DNA of 64,000 nt from Microvirga terrae (GCF_013307435.2 NZ_CP102845.1:5070001-5134000); one strand, 5' to 3'; positions 29,813 to 38,390 are shown, counted from the stretch's first letter. A program made the numbers and translations. Notes: a model not told the origin generated them from the letters alone.

Positions 29813-30253
29813 ATGAAGCAGGCTCCGATAATTGCGTTCGTCGACGATGCCTGCGCGCTGCATCCGATCGTCCTGGAAGGCGTGCGAGACTTCAACAGAA
29901 CTCTTTTCGCCGGCCATCCGCCGGGCCGGGATCTCGCCATTGCCATCATCGATCCCGACAGCCGCGAGCCTGTCGGGGGACTGTGCGGCCGCATGAACGG
30001 CGGTTGGCTCGCCATCGAGCTCCTTTTCGTGCCTGAAGCCTTTCGCGGCATGGGACTTGCCACGCAGCTGATCGCGATGGCCGAGGACGAGGCCCGAAAC
30101 AAGGGCTGCCACTCGGCGTGGATCGACACGCTCAACCCCAGGGCGCTCGAACTCTACCGGCGCCTCGGATACGAGATCTTCGGCGAACTCAAGGATTATC
30201 CCGTCGGCGGCAGCCGCTTCTTTCTGCAGAAGAAGCTCGGGCCCGTCGCCTGA
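29813..30253 (+). CDS. GNAT family N-acetyltransferase
   Basis: 146 residues with an acetyl-CoA-binding fold: LAIELLFVPEAFRGMGLATQLIAMAEDEA contains the R-G-x-G-x-A pyrophosphate loop, followed by LNPRALELYRRLGYEIFGEL. Substrate unknown. I use ATG 29813; a TTG seven codons upstream would overlap the hydrolase gene. It follows that gene by 10 nt and converges with the next acetyltransferase gene, their stops 6 nt apart. Confidence 0.85.
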   Translation: MKQAPIIAFVDDACALHPIVLEGVRDFNRTLFAGHPPGRDLAIAIIDPDSREPVGGLCGRMNGGWLAIELLFVPEAFRGMGLATQLIAMAEDEARNKGCHSAWIDTLNPRALELYRRLGYEIFGELKDYPVGGSRFFLQKKLGPVA

Positions 30254-30259
30254 TGCGGA

Positions 30260-30775
30260 TCAGCCGCGCCACTCGTCGGCGAGCACGGCCCAGCGCTCGT
30301 GATCGCGCCATTCCCCGTTGATCTTGAGATAGCGCGGTGAATAGCCTTCCTGACGGAAGCCGAGCCGCATGACGAGCGCACGGGATGGCCCGTTCCCCGG
30401 CTGGATGTTCGCCTCCAGCCGGTGCAGCCCGAGCTCGCCGAAGGCATGCGAGACCACGAGCCTCACCGCCTCGCTCATGAGCCCGCGCCCGCTGGTGCCG
30501 GCCATGCCGTAATAGCCCATATAGGCGCTTTGGAAGAAGCCGCGCACGACCTCGCTCAGATTCACCACTCCGACGATTTTTCCGCTCGCCCGCTCACGGG
30601 CAATGAAGCCGATGGAGCGATCGCCGTCGCAGCGGTTGAGATAACCGAGGAAGCTCGCATGATCGCGGCAGGGCGAAACCCAGGGCTCGTGCAGATCGAT
30701 GCTGGCGAGGTTGGCAGCGACCAGCTCGGCGGCATCCGAGACATGAACGGGACGGATCATAACGCGTGACGACAT
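30260..30775 (-). CDS. RimJ/RimL-type GNAT acetyltransferase
   Basis: About 171 residues; acetylates a protein N terminus or a small molecule. It opens with IRPVHVSDAAELVAANLASI, and carries the acetyl-CoA region GTSGRGLMSEAVRLVVSHAF and the RimJ-like stretch LHRLEANIQPGNGPSRALVMRLGFRQEG. The start is uncertain: ATG at 30775, 30784 and 30802 are in frame. I prefer 30775 or 30784, because the 30802 start would lie within a promoter of the divergent gene (GGAAC box 30795-30799). Confidence 0.85.
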   Translation of the reverse strand: MSSRVMIRPVHVSDAAELVAANLASIDLHEPWVSPCRDHASFLGYLNRCDGDRSIGFIARERASGKIVGVVNLSEVVRGFFQSAYMGYYGMAGTSGRGLMSEAVRLVVSHAFGELGLHRLEANIQPGNGPSRALVMRLGFRQEGYSPRYLKINGEWRDHERWAVLADEWRG

Positions 30776-30794
30776 GAGGTTCATTCCAGCTTCA

Positions 30795-30819
30795 GGAACC
30801 ATGGCATAGACACGTCGTT
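30795..30819 (+). promoter_or_regulatory. EcfG-type (general stress) promoter
   Basis: GGAAC (30795-30799), 16-nt spacer, CGTT (30816-30819), a full match to the alphaproteobacterial EcfG/SigT consensus GGAAC-N16/17-CGTT. RNA would start near 30826, about 30 nt before the ATG at 30856, leaving room for the AAGGA ribosome site. Confidence 0.6.
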
Positions 30820-30855
30820 GTCGTCAGCCCCTCCTCACAACATAAGGAATGGACC

Positions 30856-31161
30856 ATGCGAGCCATCATTCTCCCCGCCTTTGCCCTTGTCCTTGGCGCC
30901 GGCTTCTTTGCTGCACCGCAGGAGGCGCAGGCCCGTTTCGGCGCCGAGCAGCTGCAGGGGCCAAGCCTTGTAGACAATGTGCAGTGCGTCACGCGCCGCG
31001 TCCGCACCGTGCTTCCGAATGGCCGCGTGGTCTTCCGGACCGTGCGGGATTGCGGCGTGCGGCCAGGCTGGGGCCGGGTCGAGCGCTGCCGCACGGTGCG
31101 CGAGCGCGTGGTGCGGCCCAACGGACGCGTCGTGTATCGCGAGGTCCGCCGCTGCCGCTGA
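30856..31161 (+). CDS. Small secreted Arg/Cys-containing protein of unknown function
   Basis: 101 residues with a clear signal peptide (MRAIILPAFALVLGAGFFAA, likely cleaved after AQA). The mature part is strongly basic and holds an internal duplication: RTVLPNGRVVFRTVRDC and RVVRPNGRVVYREVRRC, each a PNGRVV core ending in Cys. Four Cys in the mature part could form disulfides in the periplasm. I do not recognise a named family. AAGGA 8 nt before ATG 30856, an EcfG-type promoter upstream and a good terminator downstream make it a self-contained, probably stress-induced gene. Confidence 0.75.
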   Translation: MRAIILPAFALVLGAGFFAAPQEAQARFGAEQLQGPSLVDNVQCVTRRVRTVLPNGRVVFRTVRDCGVRPGWGRVERCRTVRERVVRPNGRVVYREVRRCR

Positions 31162-31183
31162 ACACGCACAGGGCGAACCATTC

Positions 31184-31210
31184 AGGGCCCGGTCTCACCG
31201 GGCCCTTTTT
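31184..31210 (+). terminator. Intrinsic terminator of the small secreted protein gene
   Basis: Perfect 10-bp stem AGGGCCCGGT / ACCGGGCCCT (31184-31193, 31197-31206) with loop ctc, followed by a T-rich run (TTTTTCTTT from 31206). It lies 22 nt after the stop and 3 nt beyond its T-run the convergent lyase gene ends. Confidence 0.85.
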
Positions 31211-31212
31211 CT

Positions 31213-32844
31213 TTACTCGAGCTCGCCGATGGCGCTTTCGACCGCCTCGACCACTGCGCCCGCGCGCACGAGATCGAGCGCCTGGCGCATCTCGGTCGCG
31301 TACCAGCGGTCGCCATCGAGCGCCGGCGGAATAATGGCCCGGATCGCCTCCAGGGCGGCGCGCGAACCCTTGCCGAGCGGATGATCCGTCGCGAGCGGCT
31401 CCACGAGCGTGAGCGCCTGCGCGGCCATCAGCAACTCGCCGGCCACGATCTGCTCCACATTCTCGACGACGGTGCGTGCCTTGCGCCCGCACCAGGTCGA
31501 GTTGGACACGTGATCCTCCGCATTCGACTTGCCGGGGATCGAGTCGACCGAGCCCGGCGTCGCAAGCCCGCGGTTCTCCATCACCAGCGCCGACAGGGAG
31601 CACTGCACGGTTGCAAATCCCGTGTTGAGCCCGCGCTTGCCGGCGAGCAGGTTGCGCGGCAGGCCGTAGGACATGGTGGGATCGATCAGCCGCGCGAGGC
31701 GCCGCTCGGAGATCGCCCCGAGATCGGCCATCGCAATGGCGAGGAAGTCCATGGCCTGCGCCATGTACTGACCGTGGAAGTGACCGCCCGAGATCGACAC
31801 GTAGCCGCCTTGCCCGTCGTCGAAGATCAGCGGGTTGTCGGTGGCGGAGTTCATCTCCGTGCCGATGATGCGCTCCACGTATTCCACGGCCTCGACGGCG
31901 GGCCCGTGAACCTGCGGCGTGCAGCGCAGGGAATAGACGTCCTGCACGCGGGGAGCCGCCGGCGCTCCGGGCTGACGCGGCTCGTCGGGAAACACGATGT
32001 CGCGCGCAGCCTGCGAGCAGCGCTTCGTGCCGTCGAGAATGCGCAGCAGATTGCGGGCGACGCGGGCCTGGCCCGGATGAGGGCGCGCCTTGTGCACGCG
32101 GGGATCGAAGGCCGCGAGCTCGCCGCGCATGGCTTCGAGCGACAGGCACATGGCGATGTCCGCCTGCTTCAGCAGGCGGCGTGCGTCGTGCGTGGCCAGC
32201 GCCCCGAGCGCAAGCGACGTGGTCGAGCCGTTGATCAGAGCCGAAGCATCCTTCGCGCCAAGCTCGAAATCGGGATCGAAGCCGGCCGCCCGGATGGCCT
32301 CGCGGGCCGGCATCCGGCGGCCGCGATAGATTATCTCGGCCTCCTCGAATCCGCAGACCGCGCCAGCCATATGGGCGAGCGGCGCGAGGTCGCCCGACGC
32401 GCCGACGGAGCCTTTTTGCGGAATGACCGGATGCAGGCCCGCATTGACGAACGCGATGAGGCGCTCGACCAGCTCGACGCGGGGGCCGGAATAGTTCGAC
32501 GCGAACGCATTGGCCCGCAGGAGCATCATGGCGCGGGTTACGTCCTCGGCGAACGGCTCGCCGACCCCAGTGGCGTGGGCATAGACCGTCTTGCGCTGGT
32601 AGGCCGCCATGTCGCTGATGAGAACGCGCTGGTCCTTGAACAGGCCGACGCCCGTGTTGAAGGCATACATGAGCGGCGCGTCGTCGTGCATCCAGGTGCG
32701 GTCGATGTAATCCCGCGTCGCCGCAATGCGCTCGCGTGCCTCCGGGGTCAGGGCGGCGGGCGCAAAGGCTCCGCTGGCATCGGGGCGCGCCACACGCACC
32801 ACATCCTGAATGCCGAGAGTGGCGCCGTCGAGCTTGACCGTCAT
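31213..32844 (-). CDS. Aromatic amino acid (histidine-type) ammonia-lyase
   Basis: Eliminates ammonia from an aromatic amino acid using an MIO cofactor formed from Ala149-Ser150-Gly151 (GSVGASGDLAPLAHMA). It has 543 residues. Catalytic Tyr60 (MYAFNTGVG), substrate-loop His90 (YAHATGVGEP), Asn in ALINGSTTS, QDVYSLRCTPQVHG and Glu in VMENRGLATPGSVDS all resemble bacterial HutH. Against a routine hut role: no hutU, hutI, hutG or HutC gene is nearby and it stands alone. It is longer than the roughly 510-residue HutH. It could be a histidine, tyrosine or phenylalanine ammonia-lyase paralog. Confidence 0.88.
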   Translation of the reverse strand: MTVKLDGATLGIQDVVRVARPDASGAFAPAALTPEARERIAATRDYIDRTWMHDDAPLMYAFNTGVGLFKDQRVLISDMAAYQRKTVYAHATGVGEPFAEDVTRAMMLLRANAFASNYSGPRVELVERLIAFVNAGLHPVIPQKGSVGASGDLAPLAHMAGAVCGFEEAEIIYRGRRMPAREAIRAAGFDPDFELGAKDASALINGSTTSLALGALATHDARRLLKQADIAMCLSLEAMRGELAAFDPRVHKARPHPGQARVARNLLRILDGTKRCSQAARDIVFPDEPRQPGAPAAPRVQDVYSLRCTPQVHGPAVEAVEYVERIIGTEMNSATDNPLIFDDGQGGYVSISGGHFHGQYMAQAMDFLAIAMADLGAISERRLARLIDPTMSYGLPRNLLAGKRGLNTGFATVQCSLSALVMENRGLATPGSVDSIPGKSNAEDHVSNSTWCGRKARTVVENVEQIVAGELLMAAQALTLVEPLATDHPLGKGSRAALEAIRAIIPPALDGDRWYATEMRQALDLVRAGAVVEAVESAIGELE

Positions 32845-32910
32845 CGCTGTTCCTCACGTTGAAGAAAAAGGGATACCGAGGCTTCGAACGTCGTGCAACC
32901 GCCTCGCCGT

Positions 32911-33089
32911 CGTCACAGGGCCTGTGCCGGTGATCGCGCTTGTCTGAAGCGCCGCGCCTGTTCGGATCGGGATGGCCCGTCCTGATCCTTCCCCCGTCAT
33001 CACCGGGCGTGTCCCGGTGATCTCGCTTGCTTGAAGCGCCGGAGCCTCACCGGATCGGGATGGCCGGCACGGGGCCGGCCATGACGGGG
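32911..33089. repeat. Two tandem family A repeats (copies 2 and 3)
   Basis: Two units of about 85-90 bp. They share the stretches gtgatc-cgcttg, tgaagcgccg and cggatcgggatggcc in the same order. The second unit has intact stems CACCGGG/CCCGGTG and GGCCGGC/GCCGGCC; the first is partly decayed. Same elements as at 28391-28472. Confidence 0.75.
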
Positions 33090-33420
33090 CAGGGTCGGAT
33101 GACGGGGGAGCGTCGCGCTGCGGTGCCGGTTTGCGATCTGTGCGCTGTCAAAGAGCAGCACCTGCAGGCCCGCAGCTTGCGCTGCGAGCCTTCAGGATGA
33201 TCGAGGGTGGCGCGAGTGGCAGCCCGGCTCGATGTCTGAGGTGATAAGCGAGAGCCAAGCTGCTCGTCGCGCACGGTTCTTTTCAGGCGGACCAGCTGGG
33301 CAGAGCCCAAGGTCGGCCTCCTGCGCGCCCAGGGGTGCGAAGCCTGTCGCAGGACCGTGCCGGTTCCCACACTTGCGACGCCTCGCGAGCGCGCCCCTCG
33401 AAGGAACCGATCTGTCCAAC

Positions 33421-33464
33421 GATATAGCTTAGCTTGGCACCCCTGTCAAGAACAAAGTGAGAAC
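33421..33464 (-). promoter_or_regulatory. LexA (SOS) box with sigma70 promoter, reading leftwards
   Basis: On the minus strand: GTTC-TCACTTT-GTTC (33464-33450), the alphaproteobacterial LexA operator GTTC-N7-GTTC, directly followed by TTGACA (33449-33444), a 17-nt spacer and TATATC (33426-33421). The layout (operator touching the -35) is that of a LexA-repressed promoter. RNA would start near 33414. No recognisable gene lies within 570 nt downstream; the next gene on this strand is the ammonia-lyase. Confidence 0.65.
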
Positions 33465-33487
33465 ACATCCTTGCACAGACCCTCCCA

Positions 33488-33581
33488 CGTCATCGCCGGC
33501 CTTGTGCCGGTGATCCCGACCCGTAAGGCACGGCGCTTCACATGAGCGGGATGGCCGGGACCAGCCCGGCCATGACGGGGA
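33488..33581. repeat. Dispersed palindromic repeat, family A (copy 4)
   Basis: Same two-hairpin layout as copy 1: a CGCCGGCC-TTGT-GCCGGTG arm pair, a spacer of about 35 nt, then GGCCGGG/CCCGGCC ending in catgacgggg. Confidence 0.75.
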
Positions 33582-33591
33582 GGGTGTCAGG

Positions 33592-33667
33592 ACGGGCGGA
33601 GGGTAGCCGACACAGCTGGGTGCCAGCACGGGCCGAGGGTAGCGAGAACGGGCCGAGGGTAGCGGAA
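33592..33667. repeat. Three direct repeats of about 20 bp
   Basis: Core ACGGGCCGAGGGTAGCG occurs at 33628 and 33648 back to back, with a diverged copy (ACGGGCGGAGGGTAGCC) at 33592. No iteron or CRISPR character; spacing is not constant. Confidence 0.6.
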
Positions 33668-33859
33668 CGGCTGCGGGAAGGTGGGAGCGGGTGCCGGCGC
33701 GGTGGTGCGGGACCGCCCACCCTGATCGTCAACCCTCCCCCTCATCCTGACGAGGGGGAGAGGGACAAGGGGCATGAGGTTGCCCGCACAACGAGAGGGC
33801 CCCGAGCGCAAGCCCGAGGCCCTTGGACACCCTGACGTTCCGGCTCGCCGTCCGGGATG

Positions 33860-34936
33860 TCAGACCTTGCCGAGACGCCGGGTGGTCTGAGGGTCGAAGA
33901 GATGGACGTTGGCCGGATCGACCGACAGGGTCAGCCGGCGGGTGTCGGCCGGAATCTGACCGGTGGAGGCCTGAACGACGAAGTCGGCGCCGGCGACCTT
34001 GCCGTGGAAGAGCTGGGTCGCGCCGAGTTCCTCGACGAAATCCACATCCATGGAGAGGGAGCTCGAGCCCGCGCCGCCTGCCTGGACGTCCTCCGGACGC
34101 AGGCCCACCTCGATGGCGGAGCCGGGGGCGAGGCCGTCGCGCATGTCCGCGACCATGATCGCCTGTCCGCCGACCGACACCCGGCCGGGCCCCTCGACCT
34201 TGCCGGGCAGGATGTTCATGGGCGGCGAGCCGATGAAGGTGGCGACGAACCGGGTCTCGGGACGGCGGTAGACGTCCGCCGGGCTGCCCACCTGCTCGAT
34301 CTGGCCGCCGGACATCACCACGAGCTTGTCGGACAGGGTCATGGCCTCGACCTGATCGTGAGTCACGTAGATCGACGTCACGCCGAGAGCCTTCTGCAGG
34401 CGCTTGATCTCGACGCGCATCTGGACGCGCAGCTTGGCATCGAGGTTGGAGAGCGGCTCATCGAAGAGGAACACCTGGGGCTTGCGCACGATGGCCCGGC
34501 CCATGGCGACGCGCTGGCGCTGGCCGCCGGAGAGCTGGCGCGGCTTGCGGGTGAGGAAGGATTCGATCGCCAGGATTCGGGCCGCTTCCTTCACGCGCTT
34601 CTCGATCTCGTCCTTCGGCGTGCCGCGGTTCTTCAGGCCATAGGCCATGTTGTCGTAGACGGTCATATGCGGGTAGAGCGCATAGTTCTGGAACACCATG
34701 GCGATGTCGCGATCGGCCGGCTCGACCTGGTTCACCACTCGCTCGCCGATCTTCACCTCGCCGTCGGAAATCGTCTCGAGGCCCGCAATCATCCGGAGCA
34801 GCGTGGACTTGCCGCAGCCGGACGGGCCGACGAGCACACAGAAGGAGCCGTCCTCGATTCCGAGAGAGACGCCCTTCACGGCCTCAACATTGCCCGCATA
34901 GATCTTCCTGACGGTATCGAGTGTGACCCCTGCCAT
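33860..34936 (-). CDS. ugpC: ABC transporter ATPase UgpC/MalK type
   Basis: ATPase of a CUT1 importer, 358 residues. Walker [11 protein letters not shown] loop [10 protein letters not shown], signature LSGGQRQR, Walker [13 protein letters not shown], switch His in VTHDQVEAM, then the regulatory TOBE-type domain ([22 protein letters not shown]). It starts at ATG 34936 with AAGGAAAGA upstream. It is last in an operon with a UgpB-type binding protein and two permeases, so substrate is probably sn-glycerol 3-phosphate or a related glycerophosphodiester, or a sugar. Confidence 0.92.
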   Translation of the reverse strand: MAGVTLDTVRKIYAGNVEAVKGVSLGIEDGSFCVLVGPSGCGKSTLLRMIAGLETISDGEVKIGERVVNQVEPADRDIAMVFQNYALYPHMTVYDNMAYGLKNRGTPKDEIEKRVKEAARILAIESFLTRKPRQLSGGQRQRVAMGRAIVRKPQVFLFDEPLSNLDAKLRVQMRVEIKRLQKALGVTSIYVTHDQVEAMTLSDKLVVMSGGQIEQVGSPADVYRRPETRFVATFIGSPPMNILPGKVEGPGRVSVGGQAIMVADMRDGLAPGSAIEVGLRPEDVQAGGAGSSSLSMDVDFVEELGATQLFHGKVAGADFVVQASTGQIPADTRRLTLSVDPANVHLFDPQTTRRLGKV

Positions 34937-35048
34937 CGTGTCTTTCCTTTTATCGCTGCCCGCGCCGCCGTGGGCCGCGGGCGAGAATTCCAATCATGTG
35001 AGAAGGAGCCCTTCCGCCGAACGGGAAGGGCCCTGCGCGTTTCCCGCG

Positions 35049-35894
35049 TCACTTCTCCGTTTCGACGAGACCCTTCACGAAGAGCCTCTGCATGAAGATG
35101 ACGACCAGCACCGGCGGCACCATCGCCAGCACGGCCGTCGTCATGGCGATGTTCCACTCGGTCAGTGCATCGGTGGTCGTGATCATCTTCTTGATGCCGA
35201 TGACGATGGTCTGCATCGAGCTTTTCGTGGTGATCAGCAGCGGCCAGAGATACTGGTTCCAGCCATAGATGAACTGGATCACGAAGAGTGCCGCGATCGT
35301 CGTCATCGAAAGCGGAAGCAGCGTGTCCTTGAAGAAGCGGAACGCGCCCGCGCCGTCGATCTTCGAGGCTTCCAGAAGCTCCTCCGGAATGGTCATGAAG
35401 AATTGCCGGAACAGGAGCGTGCCGGTCGCCGACGCGATGAGCGGCAGGATGAGACCGGAATAGGTATCGAGGAGACCCAGATCGGCGACGATCTTGTAGG
35501 TCGGATAAATACGCACTTCGACCGGGAGCATCAGGGTGATGAAGATGACCCAGAACGCCGTCCTGCGGAACGGGAACCTGAAATACACAACCGCATAGGC
35601 CGACAGAATCGAGATCAGGATCTTGCCGAATGCGATTCCCATTGCGACGATCATGGAGTTGATCATCATGCCGATCACGGGCTCGCGGGCCGTCTTGCCC
35701 CCGTAGAACAGCGCGCGGGAGTAGTTTTCCAGCGTCTGATCGCCCGGGATCAGCGGCATGTTGCCGTTGATGATGGTGGCGGTGTCGAAGGTCGACGCCA
35801 TGATCGCGAGGTAGACCGGGAAGGCCACCAGAACGACGCCGATGATCAGCGTCAGATAGGCCATGAAGTCTCTAAAGGGACGATTCTCGACCAT
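35049..35894 (-). CDS. ugpE: ABC transporter permease UgpE type
   Basis: Membrane subunit of 281 residues with about six helices. N terminus [20 protein letters not shown], and EAA loop EELLEASKIDGAGAFRFFKDTLLP which contacts the ATPase. The start overlaps the stop of the preceding permease (TGATG), so translation is coupled. FMTIPEEL and YGWNQYLWPLLIT are UgpE-like. Confidence 0.9.
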   Translation of the reverse strand: MVENRPFRDFMAYLTLIIGVVLVAFPVYLAIMASTFDTATIINGNMPLIPGDQTLENYSRALFYGGKTAREPVIGMMINSMIVAMGIAFGKILISILSAYAVVYFRFPFRRTAFWVIFITLMLPVEVRIYPTYKIVADLGLLDTYSGLILPLIASATGTLLFRQFFMTIPEELLEASKIDGAGAFRFFKDTLLPLSMTTIAALFVIQFIYGWNQYLWPLLITTKSSMQTIVIGIKKMITTTDALTEWNIAMTTAVLAMVPPVLVVIFMQRLFVKGLVETEK

Positions 35895-36775
35895 CAGTAC
35901 TGTACCTTGCGTTCGACATAGCGGAACTGGATGGCGGTCAGCGCGATCACGATGACCATGAGGACCACCGATTGGGCGGCCGACAGGCCGAGATCGCCGC
36001 CGGAGCGGCCGTCCGCGTAGACTTTGTAGACGAGGGTTGTGGTCGTTCCGGCAGGACCGCCGCCCGTCACGGCATCGATGATGCCGAACGTCTCGAAGAA
36101 CACGTAGACGATGGTCACGACGAGAAGGAAGAAGGTGGTCGGCGACAGAAGCGGGAAGATGATCGTCCAGAAGCGGCGCATGGGCCCTGCGCCGTCGATG
36201 GCGCCGGCTTCGATCACGCTCTTCGGAATCGCCTGCAGGCCAGCGAGGAAGAAGAGGAAATTGTAGCTGACGTGCTTCCAGGTGGCGGAGAGCACGAGCA
36301 GGATCATGGCATCTTTGCCGTCAAGCATGGGATTCCAGTTGAACCCCATGAGGTTGAGCGGGCGCCCGAGCGTGCCGAGCGTCGGGTGGAACATGAACAT
36401 CCACAAAACACCCGCGATGGCGGGAGCCACCGCGTAAGGCCAGATCAGCAGGGTCTTGAAACCGTGGCCGCCGCGCAGGCTCTTGTCGGCCTGGGTGGCG
36501 AAAAGAAGCGCGACTGCGAGCGAGAAGAAGGCCACCAGGGTCGAGAAGATCACGGTCGTGACCATTGCCCGGTAATATTCAGGCTGCTCGAAGACCGCGC
36601 TGTAGTTCTCGAAGCCGACGAATTCGGAGGTGAGGCCGAAGGCGTCTTCCCGCAGGAACGACTGCCAGATGGCCTGCGATGCAGGCAGATAGAAGAAAAT
36701 GACGGTGATCGCCATCTGCGGAACGATGAGCAGAAGTGGCAGCGTCCAACCTGAAAAATGAGCTCGTTTTTCCAT
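35894..36775 (-). CDS. ugpA: ABC transporter permease UgpA type
   Basis: First membrane subunit, 293 residues, about six helices. [20 protein letters not shown] with the family's early helix, EAA loop [26 protein letters not shown], and late [18 protein letters not shown] typical of UgpA. It follows ugpB by 124 nt, a gap that carries a strong hairpin. Confidence 0.9.
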   Translation of the reverse strand: MEKRAHFSGWTLPLLLIVPQMAITVIFFYLPASQAIWQSFLREDAFGLTSEFVGFENYSAVFEQPEYYRAMVTTVIFSTLVAFFSLAVALLFATQADKSLRGGHGFKTLLIWPYAVAPAIAGVLWMFMFHPTLGTLGRPLNLMGFNWNPMLDGKDAMILLVLSATWKHVSYNFLFFLAGLQAIPKSVIEAGAIDGAGPMRRFWTIIFPLLSPTTFFLLVVTIVYVFFETFGIIDAVTGGGPAGTTTTLVYKVYADGRSGGDLGLSAAQSVVLMVIVIALTAIQFRYVERKVQY

Positions 36776-36849
36776 CGCGTTTACGGCTGTCCGGATGATG
36801 GGTGGCAGATGACGGCGGCAACCGGTCTGCGAAGGTGATCCATAAGATC

Positions 36850-36876
36850 ATCCCGGGCAGCGGGGCCGCCCGGGAT
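36850..36876 (-). other. mRNA hairpin between ugpB and ugpA
   Basis: Perfect 9-bp stem ATCCCGGGC / GCCCGGGAT (36850-36858, 36868-36876) 24 nt after the ugpB stop, without a T-tract. As a transcript hairpin it could protect the ugpB 3' end and lower expression of the permease genes, as known for other binding-protein operons. Confidence 0.55.
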
Positions 36877-36899
36877 GGAAAGTCGTGCGGTCAGATCGC

Positions 36900-38210
36900 T
36901 CAGCGGCTGACGGAACGCTCGAACTGGCGCAGGATCTGGTTGCTGCGCGTCACGGCGGAGTCGAGAGCATCCTTGGCGGGCTTCTGACCGGCCAGAGCAG
37001 CCTCGATCTCCTCCGACACCACGTCGCGGATCTGGACCATGTTGCCGAAGCGCAGACCGCGGGAATTCTCGGTCGGCTCCTTGTTGGTCAGCTCGAGCAG
37101 CGGGGTCTGCAGGACCGGGTTCTTCTCATAGAAACCTGAAGCCTTGGTCTTCTCGTAGGCTGCCTTGGTGATCGGGAGATAGCCCGATTCCTGATGCAGC
37201 TTGGCCTGGCGGTCCGTGTCCGACAGGAAGGTGAAGAACTTGGCCACGCCCTTGTACTCGGCGGCCGACTTGCCGCCCATGACCCACAGCGAAGCGCCGC
37301 CGATGATGGAGTTCTGCGGAGCGCCCTGGATGTCCGGGTAGTAAGGCATCGGCACGGACGTGAAGTCGAACTTCGCATTCGCCTTCACGTTGCCGTAGAA
37401 GCCCGACGAGGTGAGGAAGATCGCGCATTCGCCCGAGGTGAAGCGGCCCTCGCTCTTCGAGTCGCGGCCCGAATAGTCGTAGGTCTTGTCCTTCTGCAGG
37501 TCGACGAGGTTCTGCAGGTGCTTCACGTGCGCCGGAGAGTTGAACTTCATCTCCGTGTCGAAGCCGTCGAGACCGTTGGCCTTGGTGGCCATCGGGATGT
37601 TGTGCCAGGCGGAGAACTGCTCGACGTTGGCCCAGGGCGCCCAAGCGTTCGAGAAGCCGCAGGTGTCGTGGCCGGCAGCCTTGAGCTTCTTGCCGGCTTC
37701 GAACACTTGGGGCCAGGTCTTCGGGATCTCGTTAACGCCCGCCTTCTTCAGCTCGTCCTTGTTGATCCACATGACCATCGAGGAGGAGTTGAACGGGAAG
37801 GAGAGCATCTCGCCCTTGGCCGTGGAGTAGTAGCCGGTGATCGCCGGCAGATAGGCCTGCGGGTCGAACTTCTCGCCGGCGTCGGCCATCAGCTGGTAGA
37901 CGGGCTTGATCGCCCCGCGGGCGCCCATCATGGTCGCCGTGCCGACTTCGAAAACCTGCAGGATGTGGGGGGCGTTGCCCGCGCGGAACGCGGCGATGCC
38001 GGCGTTCAGGGTATCGGCATACTGGCCCTTGTAGCTGACCACGACCTTGTATTCGTTCTGGGACTTGTTGAACTCGTCCGCCAGCCGGTTCACGACGTCG
38101 TTATTGGCACCCGTCATGGCGTGCCACCACTGGATCTCGGTCTGGGCGAAGGCGGAGGTGCTCGTCGCCAGGCCGATGGCCAGAGCGCCGAGGAGGGACT
38201 TCTTCATCAT
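36900..38210 (-). CDS. ugpB: Extracellular sugar/glycerol-3-phosphate-binding protein UgpB type
   Basis: Periplasmic binding protein of 436 residues, signal peptide MMKKSLLGALAIGLATSTSAFA with cleavage before QTEIQWWHAM. WWHAMTGANNDVVNRLADEFN, VGTATMMGARGAIKPVYQLM and GECAIFLTSSGFYGNVKANAKFDF follow the UgpB pattern. I start at 38210, with GGGAGAGA close upstream; ATG 38225 (MGEITMMKK) is an alternative with a poorer signal peptide. First gene of the operon; no ugpQ phosphodiesterase follows. Confidence 0.92.
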   Translation of the reverse strand: MMKKSLLGALAIGLATSTSAFAQTEIQWWHAMTGANNDVVNRLADEFNKSQNEYKVVVSYKGQYADTLNAGIAAFRAGNAPHILQVFEVGTATMMGARGAIKPVYQLMADAGEKFDPQAYLPAITGYYSTAKGEMLSFPFNSSSMVMWINKDELKKAGVNEIPKTWPQVFEAGKKLKAAGHDTCGFSNAWAPWANVEQFSAWHNIPMATKANGLDGFDTEMKFNSPAHVKHLQNLVDLQKDKTYDYSGRDSKSEGRFTSGECAIFLTSSGFYGNVKANAKFDFTSVPMPYYPDIQGAPQNSIIGGASLWVMGGKSAAEYKGVAKFFTFLSDTDRQAKLHQESGYLPITKAAYEKTKASGFYEKNPVLQTPLLELTNKEPTENSRGLRFGNMVQIRDVVSEEIEAALAGQKPAKDALDSAVTRSNQILRQFERSVSR

Positions 38211-38364
38211 AGTAATCTCTCCCATGTCATCCCGTCGGGGACGTTCTTGTCGTTCATCACCCCGGCGTTAAGGCCGGATGACGTTTCTATGACGAAAACA
38301 TGACAATCATAGCCGGCTTCAAAATGGAAGCCCTTTCATCCAAAAGACTTAACGGCCGACTTCG

Positions 38365-38390
38365 GGAACAGCCCGGAACACCTCTTCGTT
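38365..38390 (+). promoter_or_regulatory. EcfG-type (general stress) promoter
   Basis: GGAAC (38365-38369), 17-nt spacer, CGTT (38387-38390): an exact match to the EcfG consensus. It ends 27 nt before the ATG of the stress-protein gene at 38418, which has GGAAGAGA as ribosome site. Confidence 0.65.

Larger units (their letters stand above)
32845..33859. other. Gene-poor island (about 1 kb) with repeats and an SOS promoter
   Basis: No convincing protein gene in either strand: the frames present are short, overlap repeats and have unusual composition. It holds two family A repeats in tandem (32911-33089), a stem GGCCCGCAGC/GCTGCGAGCC (33167-33190), an SOS-box promoter reading left (33421-33464), another family A copy (33488-33581), three 20-bp direct repeats (33592-33667), and a stem CTCCCCCTC/GAGGGGGAG (33735-33760). 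It separates the lyase gene from the ugp-type operon. Confidence 0.7.

Noticed and set aside
30989-32857. 622-residue minus-strand frame overlapping the ammonia-lyase
   Set aside because: Same strand but wrong frame; Arg/Gly/Ala-rich sequence without domains, while the other frame carries the full MIO lyase motifs.
33047-33419. Minus-strand frames of 75 and 107 residues just downstream of the SOS promoter
   Set aside because: They run over repeat elements, the 107-residue frame ends in the VMAGPVPAIP translation that comes from the family A repeat itself, and neither has a ribosome site or known motif.
33592-33667. Possible CRISPR or iteron array
   Set aside because: Only three units, unequal spacing, no unique spacers, no cas or replication gene nearby.
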